Positions 27,754 through 36,707 of a DNA stretch of 64,000 nucleotides are shown one piece after another. Where the stretch lies: contig NZ_CP012200.1 of assembly GCF_001484685.1 (NCBI RefSeq), forward strand, positions 738,321 to 802,320. Direction: 5' to 3'. Position numbers and translations under genes: made by a program. The stretch's first letter is position 1, and every line of letters begins with the position of its first letter. The notes beneath the pieces were generated by a model. That model saw only the letters and a program-made list of their open reading frames with translations. It made no database searches and was not told the origin of the DNA. Source of the stretch: Thermococcus sp. 2319x1 (GTDB taxonomy: Archaea; Methanobacteriota_B; Thermococci; Thermococcales; Thermococcaceae).

Positions 27754-28869
27754 ATGGAGCTCTTTTTAGTAGGTCTTGGGGTTATAATGGGTATTCTAAC
27801 CTCTTGCACTGATATAAAAACCGGGTTTATAGACGACAAGCACGTGTTTCCGATTGCCGGAATTGGGGTTCTTTATCATCTCTACTATGGGATTGCCGTA
27901 AAGCATGATGTTTTCTACGCATTCTCCGGATTAATAGGGCTCGCCATCGGATTTTTGTTGGGTTATCTGCTCTATCTCATGGGCGGCTGGGCGAGTGGGG
28001 ACGTTGTTATCTTAATGGGTTACTCGGCTCTCTTTCCGTATGCCTCAAGCTATGCGAAGATAGTTCCCCCGTATGCGGTAAGATATCCCCTTCACGGCAT
28101 GACCCTCTTGTTTAACAGCGTACTTGCTGTGTTCCCCTTCATTTTCTTTTATTCCCTCGCGGTGTTAGTGATAAGAAGAAAAACCGCTCGATTAAAGGAG
28201 ATTTTCGTCGATAAATGGCCCAAGCCCTTTGAGCTTGCCCTCTGGATATCCGCGGCTTTTGTGATTCTCAGAATTGTCGGGAAAGCTATTCCTTCTCAAT
28301 TGGGGGTTTTAATATGGGCAATAGCGATAGTTATCTTGGCAAAACTGCAAAAGGTTGGAGATGTCGTTGGGTTAATGCTTTTTGCTTATGGCGCATTTAA
28401 AACGCCGGAAATCATCTACAGCTATTTGAAACTTGCCGCAACATTTTATACCTTTAAGGTGTTCTTTTCCCTTGTAAAGGTTTTAAGGGAGGAGGTATTG
28501 ACAAAAAAAGTTTCTGCTAATGAGCTTAAGGAATGGGACATCCTCGGCGAGTGGATATATGAAAAGGACGGCAAAATCTATAGAGACAGGGAAGGTTCTT
28601 TTGACAAGGTTATTAGGGCTTTGAAAACCCTTAACCCAAACGCGCTGAGGGTTGAATACGACAAACTAATCGCCTCACCAACGGCTGAAGGGCTCAGAAA
28701 AGAGGACATAGAAACCCTCAAAGCTCTTGTGAACGAAGGAAAGCTGGAAGATGGGTTCATAGTTAGAAATGCGATGCCCTTTGCACCGGCCTTATTTTTG
28801 GGCTTCTTAATATCGGTGTTTTACGGCGACTTATTCTGGTGGCTCGTGCTAAAAAGCTCAGGGCTTTAA
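27754..28869 (+). CDS. Prepilin peptidase (A24 family), archaeal
   Basis: This 371-residue polytopic membrane aspartyl protease has the first catalytic Asp in SCTDIKTGFIDD near residue 21 and the second in GGWASGDVVILMGY near 80 (G-x-G/S-D motif). Both are required in the A24 family. A cytoplasmic domain at about 250-340 is inserted before a last membrane helix, longer than in FlaK. It is directly downstream of a tiny class III signal-peptide pilin, its likely substrate. GAGGTGATTC precedes the ATG. Confidence 0.85.
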   Translation: MELFLVGLGVIMGILTSCTDIKTGFIDDKHVFPIAGIGVLYHLYYGIAVKHDVFYAFSGLIGLAIGFLLGYLLYLMGGWASGDVVILMGYSALFPYASSYAKIVPPYAVRYPLHGMTLLFNSVLAVFPFIFFYSLAVLVIRRKTARLKEIFVDKWPKPFELALWISAAFVILRIVGKAIPSQLGVLIWAIAIVILAKLQKVGDVVGLMLFAYGAFKTPEIIYSYLKLAATFYTFKVFFSLVKVLREEVLTKKVSANELKEWDILGEWIYEKDGKIYRDREGSFDKVIRALKTLNPNALRVEYDKLIASPTAEGLRKEDIETLKALVNEGKLEDGFIVRNAMPFAPALFLGFLISVFYGDLFWWLVLKSSGL

Positions 28870-28899
28870 ACTTTTAAAAACCCTGCAGAGTTCAATATG

Positions 28900-28968
28900 A
28901 AAAGGGATGATGAGCTTTTGCTTTGCTGATTGTGATGAACACGCCCTTCTCTGACCTACCCTTTTTCT
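28900..28968 (+). ncRNA. C/D box guide RNA
   Basis: All four boxes are present: C ATGATGA (28907-28913), D' CTGA (28926-28929), C' TGATGA (28933-28938) and D CTGA (28951-28954), with 12-nt guides between. A-rich AAAAGGG before C and CCCTTTT after D can close the RNA with a short bulge. TTTTAAAAA at about 28873 lies 27 bp upstream, a good promoter. The 3' part overlaps the end of the opposite HAD gene. The target rRNA site was not found by eye. Confidence 0.75.
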
Positions 28969-29585
28969 TTTAGAATTTTCTCAATGATCTCCTTTACTTC
29001 ATATAGGTTTCTCGCAAGGTAATCCCCTTCAACTTCCTCATGGGGATTGATGGCTATGCTCAGGTCCGCAACTTTGAACATGGCTATGTCGTTGTGCCCA
29101 TCACCTACGGCTATGGTCAGCTTTGGCCTGAGCTTTTCTTTAAGCTCGAGCAATATATCCCCCTTGTTTCTGAAGTCCACCCAGGGAAGAACTTCTCCCG
29201 TTATTCTTCCCTCTTCATCAAAGAGGAGTTCGTTTGCATACACAAAATCAGCCTTAAGTTCCTTTCCTACCCTCTCAGCGAGGCATTTAAGGCCGCCGCT
29301 GATTATTGCAATTTTAAAGTTCCTCTCTCTTAAGAATTTAAAAAGCTCTTCCACACCTTCAAAATACTCAACTGAATTTACCCATTCCATGACCTCTTTT
29401 TTCGTCCTTCCTCTCCAGAGGGAAGCATCCAACTTTGCCCATGTTGCATAGTCAAATTCCCCGGCAAAAAATCTCTCAGCGTATTCCTTTCCCTTATCCC
29501 ACGTACCAAATCTCTTATGAAGCTCAACCCAGCTTGATTTGGATTTTACTAAGGTTCCTTCTAAATCAAACGCTATGAGGTACAT
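28956..29585 (-). CDS. HAD-superfamily phosphatase, phosphoserine phosphatase-like
   Basis: This is a 209-residue HAD phosphatase of the SerB type: motif I AFDLEGTLVKSKSSW (Asp nucleophile, with Glu in place of the usual second Asp), motif II IAIISGGLKCLAERV near residue 87, and motif III/IV AVGDGHNDIAMFKVADLSIA near 160. The cap region matches SerB/ThrH in size. The substitution in motif I occurs in archaeal homologues, so activity on phosphoserine is uncertain. GGAGGG six bases before the ATG at 29585 decides the start, 1 bp after the pcm stop. Confidence 0.83.
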   Translation of the reverse strand: MYLIAFDLEGTLVKSKSSWVELHKRFGTWDKGKEYAERFFAGEFDYATWAKLDASLWRGRTKKEVMEWVNSVEYFEGVEELFKFLRERNFKIAIISGGLKCLAERVGKELKADFVYANELLFDEEGRITGEVLPWVDFRNKGDILLELKEKLRPKLTIAVGDGHNDIAMFKVADLSIAINPHEEVEGDYLARNLYEVKEIIEKILKEKG

Positions 29586-29586
29586 C

Positions 29587-30907
<1,321 letters not shown>

Positions 30908-30954
30908 TTTCCTCACCTTGCAGCTTTGGATGACTTTTCTTTATAAAGATTAGC

Positions 30955-31884
30955 TCAGCTTTCTTTTAATCTAACTAGATACGTTCTTCCCTCTTTAACC
31001 CTTTCTATTAAGCCTTTTTTCTCCATGTCTCTTAACAGCAAGCTGACCTTTGCCTTTGAAAAGCCGAGGCGCTTTACAAGGTCGCTTTGGTAGAGTGGGC
31101 CTTCTTTAAGCACTTCAAGAACCTTCTCTTCATCTGAGCGAAGGTCAATTAGGGTTTTTTCTTTCCCCCTATAGAGGGTCCCAGCAAGAAAGCCACCTAA
31201 AAAGGCAATGAAAATTGTTGCCAGAAACATAGCTAACGGAAACTGATTTGTCACTTCTCCCGAAAACCCCACTATAAAGTAGAACTCCTCCTCTGGTCTA
31301 ACTTCTGTCTTTTTCCATTCCAAAATGAGAGCATTTCCCGTGCTTTCAACTTTATCCGGGGAGGGAACTATGGGGGATAGAATTGCATAACCCTTGGGAA
31401 CGTAGAGTCTCGCGTAAAAATACCCCACCGGCTGGTTAAATTTGACGTAGTATGAAAACTGCTTCTTTCCACCAACTTCTTGAAGCATTCCTTCTGAGTA
31501 AAAGCTTATTCTTATCTTTAACCTGCCCCCTGGTAAAACCTCGGGAAATTCAATATAAACTGCATTTATGTCACCCACAATTTTGGAAACACTTATGTTG
31601 GCTATCTGGGTTTTACCGTTGATCTCAATTATTGCCTCCGGGTTTTCGATTGGGTACTCGGAGTAGAAAGTGTAATAGGAAAGGGGAACGTTCGGAAATA
31701 AAACTAGCTCAATGGTTTCTTTGACCTTATACCCCTCCAGAATATCAAAATAAAGGGAGTAGCTGTCCAGGTTGTATTCGTACTCCTGGGAAACTACAAA
31801 TTTTGAGGGCAGGAGTAAGAAAAATAACACGGCTATTAAAGCTGACTTCCTTCTTGGGGATTTTTTATTTTTAACAGCGGACAT
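30955..31884 (-). CDS. Membrane-anchored protein with cytoplasmic winged-helix domain
   Basis: This is a 309-residue protein: N-terminal hydrophobic signal/anchor (ALIAVLFFLLLPSKFVVS), an extracytoplasmic beta-rich domain (about 40-215), one transmembrane helix (FPLAMFLATIFIAFLGGFLA) and a C-terminal winged helix of about 65 residues (LRSDEEKVLEVLKEGPLYQS, then DLVKRLGFSKAKVSLLLRDM). The layout suggests an envelope sensor that regulates transcription directly from the membrane, seen in several archaeal families. The ATG at 31884 with GGAGGT upstream overlaps the previous gene by 49 bp. Confidence 0.78.
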   Translation of the reverse strand: MSAVKNKKSPRRKSALIAVLFFLLLPSKFVVSQEYEYNLDSYSLYFDILEGYKVKETIELVLFPNVPLSYYTFYSEYPIENPEAIIEINGKTQIANISVSKIVGDINAVYIEFPEVLPGGRLKIRISFYSEGMLQEVGGKKQFSYYVKFNQPVGYFYARLYVPKGYAILSPIVPSPDKVESTGNALILEWKKTEVRPEEEFYFIVGFSGEVTNQFPLAMFLATIFIAFLGGFLAGTLYRGKEKTLIDLRSDEEKVLEVLKEGPLYQSDLVKRLGFSKAKVSLLLRDMEKKGLIERVKEGRTYLVRLKES

Positions 31885-33716
31885 ACCTCCATACACTCCC
31901 CACAGTGAATACATCTTGCTGAATCAACCTCTATCTTTTTTGTATGGGGGTTTATTCTTAAAGCATTTTCTGGACATTTTCCAACACAAACCCCACATCC
32001 AACACACTCGTATGCCCTCTTTATTAGGTAGTATGCCCTTATGGCATCTTCTCTGCTTTTTGCTCTCACTTCATCCTCGGTAAACAGTATGGTTCCTATC
32101 TCTATGGAGTTTTTATCTTCGCTTACTTCACCCAGTATCGGGGCTACTTCCCCGATTCTTTTCATGATTATCCTCGTGTTTATTCTGAGAATAAACTCTC
32201 CATCCCTCTCCTCAAGCGAATATCTTATGGGTTCCCATGTCCGTTTTTCCGGAATCTTTACTCGAAGCTCTTTTGCAATGGCCTTTTGCCCTTTAGTTAA
32301 CCGCCTCCACCTCCAGAAGCCATAGGTTATCCATTCCTCTGGCATTCCAAAGCGTTCTTTCCACTTTCCAAGCTCATTCTCCCATTTTTCCCACAGCTGC
32401 GGCTTTTCCTCCTTTAACGTTTGAATTTCAGCTAAGGAAGAGCTTGGACACATAAAGCAGCCAATTCTATCCAAACGGTTCTCATAGAGGGGGTTGTATT
32501 TCAGCTTGCGGGAGAATATGTAGAGCCACACCTCAAGTGCGTTCCAGTGAAATATTGGAGAAGCTCCAATCTCATTAGGCACCCATGGGTTCTTCCATAC
32601 TCTGGGCTGATTGTATCTCTGCAGGCTCTCGTACTTTCTCTGGCCCACAAACATTAAGACGCCCTCTGGATAATGCTCCTTTATCGTTAAGGTTATCGGG
32701 CCCAGCTTTGTAACTTTGCAGCACCATCTATAATCCCTCCCTGGAGGTGAAAAAACGCTGAGAGAGCTCCAGAATGCATTGCCGGCATCGGCCACGATAA
32801 ATTTTATATTTCTTCTCTCAAGCTCCTGCTTAATTTCTCTTACATACTCGAGAGTTTCTGGGAACTCTATTCCAGTGTTGTTGAAAAACACCGTAAAGTT
32901 CTCAAATTCCTCAAGGGCTAAACCCAAAACGGCCAAGCTATCCTTTCCACCGCTGAAGGCAACGGCAATTGGCTTATTTGTATTTTGAGCAGTTTTTCTC
33001 ATAAACGCTCTGGCCTCTTTAACTCTCTCCTCTAGCGCCGATTTGTTGGCCTTTATTACCTCTTCCATAGTTGCTTTCTTCCCTTCCCGGTATTGAACCT
33101 TTTTCTGGTGCCTTGTTTTTATCCCGGTGCCACGCTCTTTTTTATCAATCAGCTGTTCGTAATTCTTTTTAGCTATGCCTGTGGCAATTACTTCATTCTC
33201 ACAGACCACTATAACGTCGTCCCCAACTCTAATGCTTTTCTCCGCCTCAATAACCCCCACAGGCAGAACGTTTGCACCGTTTTTTATCGGCTCTTTTGCA
33301 CCCTTGTCAACTATAACCCACTTCTTCATATTTTTTCCGAAGCGCTTCCATAAGGCTATAGCGCCTTCAACCTTAAGACCTGGCTTCCACTTAAGTTCAA
33401 GCGGGTCGAAGCGAAGCCATCCAAAGATGTAGCCGTCTACGATTATCTCATACACATCGTCTTCCCCGGGGGTTTTGTTCAAAAGGACTACCTTTCCATC
33501 AAGTATCTCCCCTACATCAACACCGTAATGGGCCTCAAACTCACGCTTAATGAACTCTAAATCCTTCTCAAAAGCAAATCTCACGTCTGCAGGGGGGGTT
33601 AGATCTACCCTAAAGCCCTCGCCATGTATGTCACACTTCTCACTTATCAGCGGGACATTACATTCCTCGCACCAGTGAATGTGGGCTTTCCCCAAAAATA
33701 CTGGCCCTTTTCTCAT
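31836..33716 (-). CDS. PAPS reductase-like protein with PUA-like and ferredoxin domains
   Basis: This 626-residue multidomain protein has a Zn-ribbon-like start (CEECNVPLISEKCDIH), a region with a PUA-like barrel near 145-200, and a PP-loop ATPase/PAPS reductase core near 245-470 (AVAFSGGKDSLAVLGLALEE, with FFNNTGIEFPETLEYV and RIGCFMCPSS). The C-terminal domain has two 4Fe-4S clusters (CVGCGVCVGKCPENAL and CIHCGECMEVCP). The PP-loop core activates sulfur or another substrate with ATP. RNA binding by the PUA domain makes a tRNA/rRNA thiolation role possible, but that is inference. The family is common in Thermococcales and methanogens. Confidence 0.85.
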   Translation of the reverse strand: MRKGPVFLGKAHIHWCEECNVPLISEKCDIHGEGFRVDLTPPADVRFAFEKDLEFIKREFEAHYGVDVGEILDGKVVLLNKTPGEDDVYEIIVDGYIFGWLRFDPLELKWKPGLKVEGAIALWKRFGKNMKKWVIVDKGAKEPIKNGANVLPVGVIEAEKSIRVGDDVIVVCENEVIATGIAKKNYEQLIDKKERGTGIKTRHQKKVQYREGKKATMEEVIKANKSALEERVKEARAFMRKTAQNTNKPIAVAFSGGKDSLAVLGLALEEFENFTVFFNNTGIEFPETLEYVREIKQELERRNIKFIVADAGNAFWSSLSVFSPPGRDYRWCCKVTKLGPITLTIKEHYPEGVLMFVGQRKYESLQRYNQPRVWKNPWVPNEIGASPIFHWNALEVWLYIFSRKLKYNPLYENRLDRIGCFMCPSSSLAEIQTLKEEKPQLWEKWENELGKWKERFGMPEEWITYGFWRWRRLTKGQKAIAKELRVKIPEKRTWEPIRYSLEERDGEFILRINTRIIMKRIGEVAPILGEVSEDKNSIEIGTILFTEDEVRAKSREDAIRAYYLIKRAYECVGCGVCVGKCPENALRINPHTKKIEVDSARCIHCGECMEVCPLLKIKNPQEGSQL

Positions 33717-33766
33717 TATCTCACCTAAGGGAGAAAAACTGGCTGGGTTTATAACTGCTTTGGTTG

Positions 33767-34060
33767 TTATGGAACTTCAATTGCGAGAACACTTTCTCCA
33801 AATTCTTCAACCCTAAAAGTTCGACCGGTAGATTCCAATGAATGGATAATTTCATTTTTGCTTGGAAACTTGATAAATTCTCTGATTAATTTTTCAAAGA
33901 ACCCTCAAGCTTCGATTCCAGGATAATTCTCCCTAAAGGGTTCAACTATTGTTGTGGATATCCCCTTATCGGGACAACATTCTCTGAACCTATCTGGTAG
34001 CATCGCCTTGGATTTATCAAACCAAAAAACTCGCTTTATCTCCTCCACCTTCTTAAATCA
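33767..34060 (-). pseudogene. Gene relic with one in-frame stop
   Basis: The minus strand reads VEEIKRVFWFDKSKAMLPDR, FRECCPDKGISTTIVEPF, RENYPGIEA-stop, then in the same frame GFFEKLIREFIKFPSKNEII, ending FGESVLAIEVP-stop. The continuous frame interrupted by a single TGA looks like the C-terminal 95 or so residues of a real protein, source not recognised. No start or promoter lies upstream of 34060. It borders an IS6-type end, so it was probably cut by a transposition event. Confidence 0.5.
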
Positions 34061-34107
34061 AAAAGTTACATAAATAAAATCTGAGTCAAAATAAACCACC
34101 TTTCATG

Positions 34108-34149
34108 CTCCCTTAAACGCAGCACCCAACGGCTTATCCTGACAGTATC
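34108..34149 (-). mobile_element. Solitary IS6-type terminal end
   Basis: Read from 34149 leftwards the sequence begins GATACTGTCAGGATAAGCC and continues GTTGGGTGCTGCGTTTAAGG, parallel to the transposase-start end of the other IS6 copies (GATACTGTTAGGATAATAAG, GTGGGGGTCTCAGGTTTAAG). No transposase or second end is near. It marks the left boundary of the accessory island, directly before the MNT promoter. Confidence 0.55.
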
Positions 34150-34197
34150 TTCCATCGTAGAGTTAAGTTTAATTATCCTCGAAACATACTCTAAACC

Positions 34198-34575
34198 ATG
34201 AAGATTGAAGATGCAGTAAGAAGGATACCTGCCCATGACAAAGAGGAGAAAGTTAAATTCATAATTTTGTACGGCTCTCACGTGAGAGGAGATGCTCGAA
34301 AGGATAGTGATATTGATCTGTGCATTTACTATGACGGCACAAAGGGAGAGGCTTTTGAATTCAGGATGAAAGTCCTTGGGGAGCTTCCAGATAATTACGA
34401 TGTGCAAATTTTCAACTTGTTGCCAATCTTTCTCAAAAAGGAATGCCTAAAGGGTTTTGTGTTGTTCTATAGGGATTGGGGATTTTTGTACGACGTTGCA
34501 TACAAAACCATTGAGGAGTCCGAAGATTTTAAGCGGTATTACTATGACTACATTGGTTTAGAGGCGAGAGAATGA
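34198..34575 (+). CDS. MNT-type nucleotidyltransferase (antitoxin of HEPN/MNT pair)
   Basis: This 125-residue minimal nucleotidyltransferase has the active-site motif LYGSHVRGDARKDSDIDLCI near residues 28-47, that is G-S-x(10)-D-x-D. Such proteins neutralise a partner HEPN RNase by adding AMP. Its stop overlaps the start of the HEPN-like gene (ATGA). The preceding 45 bp are repeated before a decayed copy at 40978. The active site looks intact although the partner has lost its catalytic motif. Confidence 0.82.
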   Translation: MKIEDAVRRIPAHDKEEKVKFIILYGSHVRGDARKDSDIDLCIYYDGTKGEAFEFRMKVLGELPDNYDVQIFNLLPIFLKKECLKGFVLFYRDWGFLYDVAYKTIEESEDFKRYYYDYIGLEARE

Positions 34576-34820
34576 GGATTGAGATAATTAGGTCAAAAAT
34601 CTGTGAAATTTCAGAGGGCATAACGACTATTGAGGAATACCCGCCGGGTGATGTTGAGGAATTCAAAAAGTTGGGTATAAATGGAATATACAGGCGGACG
34701 GAGTTCGTCCTTCAGAACGTAATTGATATATTTGCTATCCTCAACTATACAGGTTCATTGAAGTTGTTGAAAAAGTCTTGGAGGGTCAAAAATGGGAGTT
34801 CTCGCATCAGCTCCGGCTAA
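34572..34820 (+). pseudogene. HEPN (DUF86-like) toxin gene, internally deleted
   Basis: The first 57 codons encode the start of a HEPN protein (SKICEISEGITTIEEYPPGD and GIYRRTEFVLQNVIDIFAIL). At about 34743 the frame jumps; the other frame then gives [17 protein letters not shown], the usual HEPN end. The middle of the domain with the RNase motif R-x(4-6)-H is missing, so the product cannot be an active toxin. As written, the frame runs on to 34820 inside mvk. Compare the remnant at 40978-41356, which kept the catalytic part but lost the front. Confidence 0.7.
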
Positions 34821-35790
34821 AATTATTCTCTTTGGAGAGCATAGTGTCGTTTATGGGAAACCTGCTATAGCTGCAGCCATTGATTTAAGAACTTATGTAA
34901 AAGCGGAGTTTAACAAAAACGGGAGAATTAGAATAGAGGCTAAGGATATCAGGACCCCGGGCTTGACGGTATCATTCACCGAAGATCAAATTTATTTCGA
35001 GACCGACTATGGAAAAGCGGCTGAAGTTTTGAGCTACGTTAGGGAGGCAATAAATCTTGTAATGGAAGAAAACGGCAAACAAAAAGGATTGACGGTCTCA
35101 ATAACGTCCCAAATCCCCGTAGGGGCAGGATTGGGAAGTTCGGCTGCTGTTGCTGTGGCAACTATTGGGGCAGTGTCGAAGCTTCTCGGGCTAGAACTAA
35201 GCAGAGAGGAGATTGCTAAACTTGGGCATAAAGTGGAACTCCTCGTACAGGGAGCATCGAGTGGCATCGATCCAACGGTTTCATCGGTTGGGGGCTTTCT
35301 CTACTACCAAAAGGGCTCTTTTGAGAGCCTGCCTGTAATTGAATTGCCGATAGTTGTGGGCTATACCGGTTCAAGTGGCTCCACAAAAGAGCTCGTTGCA
35401 AAGGTTAGGAAGAACTATGAGGAGATGCCCGAGATAATTGAACCGATTTTAAATTCAATCGGCAAGCTCGTGGAAAAAGCAAGAGAAGTTATTCTCGCAG
35501 ATTACGACAAGGAAATCAAGTTCCAGCTTCTTGGAAGGTTGATGAACATAAATCACGGCCTCCTTGATGCCCTTGGTGTCTCAACAAAAAGCCTGAGCGA
35601 TTTAGTATATGCTTCAAGGGAAGCTGGTGCTTTGGGGGCAAAGATTACGGGTGCTGGAGGGGGAGGATGTATGTATGCGTTAGCTCCAGGAAGGCAGAGT
35701 GAAGTGGCAACAGCAATAAAAATTGCCGGTGGAATGCCTATGATAACAAAGATAAGCAGAGAAGGACTGAGAATTGAGGATGTTATATAA
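34792..35790 (+). CDS. mvk: Mevalonate kinase
   Basis: This is a 332-residue GHMP kinase phosphorylating mevalonate for isoprenoid lipid synthesis. Motif 1 is [20 protein letters not shown] at residues 6-25, motif 2 [16 protein letters not shown] near 110 (ATP loop), and motif 3 [16 protein letters not shown] near 282. GGAGGG lies before the ATG within the HEPN relic. Its last 150 bp and the following intergenic module recur after the second copy. In Thermococcales mvk is normally directly followed by ipk; here 2.8 kb of secreted-protein genes lie between them. Confidence 0.95.
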   Translation: MGVLASAPAKIILFGEHSVVYGKPAIAAAIDLRTYVKAEFNKNGRIRIEAKDIRTPGLTVSFTEDQIYFETDYGKAAEVLSYVREAINLVMEENGKQKGLTVSITSQIPVGAGLGSSAAVAVATIGAVSKLLGLELSREEIAKLGHKVELLVQGASSGIDPTVSSVGGFLYYQKGSFESLPVIELPIVVGYTGSSGSTKELVAKVRKNYEEMPEIIEPILNSIGKLVEKAREVILADYDKEIKFQLLGRLMNINHGLLDALGVSTKSLSDLVYASREAGALGAKITGAGGGGCMYALAPGRQSEVATAIKIAGGMPMITKISREGLRIEDVI

Positions 35791-35792
35791 TA

Positions 35793-35975
35793 ATGTTTGT
35801 TTTTGTTCATTCTTTTTACTCTGGTTTCTTTTGGTTAATAGGTTCTGGGGATACGATTAAAAGATAAAATTAACTGCAATTAGTAAAAGAAAATATTTAT
35901 AAGTCTTGAAGTCAAAAATATTATTGCAATATTTAGTAGGAGGTACAAACATGAAAAAACTGCTTGCACTACTTA
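35793..35975 (+). repeat. Repeated promoter/signal-peptide module, copy R1 (after mvk)
   Basis: The module starts right after mvk with AATGTTTGTTTTTGTTCATT and contains a TATA box (ATTTATA, 35894-35900). At the expected transcription start it has a perfect inverted repeat AAATATT-ATTGC-AATATTT (35916-35934), then Shine-Dalgarno AGGAGGT (35938-35944) and the codons MKKLLALL of the cargo signal peptide. The same order recurs at 39364/40403, 41744 and 43866. R1 and R2 share one upstream half; R3 and R4 share another; the promoter-to-start part is common to R1, R3 and R4. Confidence 0.85.
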
Positions 35976-36706
35976 TTGCATTGTTAATGGTGGGAGTAAC
36001 AGCAGGGATTGCAGGGGCTGCAGATACTACAAAAATTCCAGAAGTCAAGGTACATACACTTTATGTGCAAGGAAAGCCAGTAAAGATTATAGAGAAGGAT
36101 GGTACAATTACAGTTAGAGAAACACCGGGATTAGACAGAAAAAAGGTTTTTGAAGCAGTAAATGCTTATTTTGTTAGGAAACACAAACTAAACAAAATAA
36201 GACCCGCCACTATAGATGTAACTCCCACGAGCTTTGTTGGTGAGAATAGTGATTACAGGGAACGAAAAATTTTTAGCATACCTAACAAGGGCGATGTATA
36301 CATAGCAGCATACGCATATTGTGAGATAGAATATGACTTGTTCAGTAGAGTAAGTGTGGGTGGGTATTCTGCAACATATAGCTGGATAGATCCCTACGAC
36401 TACTGGTGGACACAGGAATATAAAGCAGATAAATTAACATTATCCATAACTTTGAAGTTTGTTGGAGTTGGGATATCTCTTAATATCCCACCAGGCATAG
36501 GTTTCACTGGCACTTCGGATACTGCAAGCTTTTCTGAGACGGAGTATTACACTGATTATCTTGGACACGATTTTTCGGGTATAGAAGCAACAAGTCTCGG
36601 TGGAATTTCTAGAATAGAAGACTACACATACGGCACATTTAAATTCAGCTACACCGGGAATTATTACACTCAAGGTGCTACTGTAATCCTCCACAGGGGG
36701 TTATGA
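35951..36706 (+). CDS. Secreted protein of unknown function (cargo 1)
   Basis: This 251-residue protein has signal peptide MKKLLALLIALLMVGVTAGI with cleavage after IAGA. The propeptide-like first part (about 25-110) resembles the short N-terminal domains of many exported archaeal proteins, and the C-terminal 140 residues are rich in Tyr, Ser, Thr and Gly (YSWIDPYDYWWTQEY, FSETEYYTDYLGHDF), a beta-rich, possibly pore- or surface-binding fold. No family is recognised. Expression is from module R1, with a strong Shine-Dalgarno. The next gene, a lipoprotein, begins 2 bp after its stop. Confidence 0.7.
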   Translation: MKKLLALLIALLMVGVTAGIAGAADTTKIPEVKVHTLYVQGKPVKIIEKDGTITVRETPGLDRKKVFEAVNAYFVRKHKLNKIRPATIDVTPTSFVGENSDYRERKIFSIPNKGDVYIAAYAYCEIEYDLFSRVSVGGYSATYSWIDPYDYWWTQEYKADKLTLSITLKFVGVGISLNIPPGIGFTGTSDTASFSETEYYTDYLGHDFSGIEATSLGGISRIEDYTYGTFKFSYTGNYYTQGATVILHRGL

Positions 36707-36707
36707 A

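Noticed and set aside
34738-34820. Intact HEPN protein of 82 residues
   Set aside because: The last 25 codons are a frame artefact running into mvk; the true HEPN end lies in another frame.
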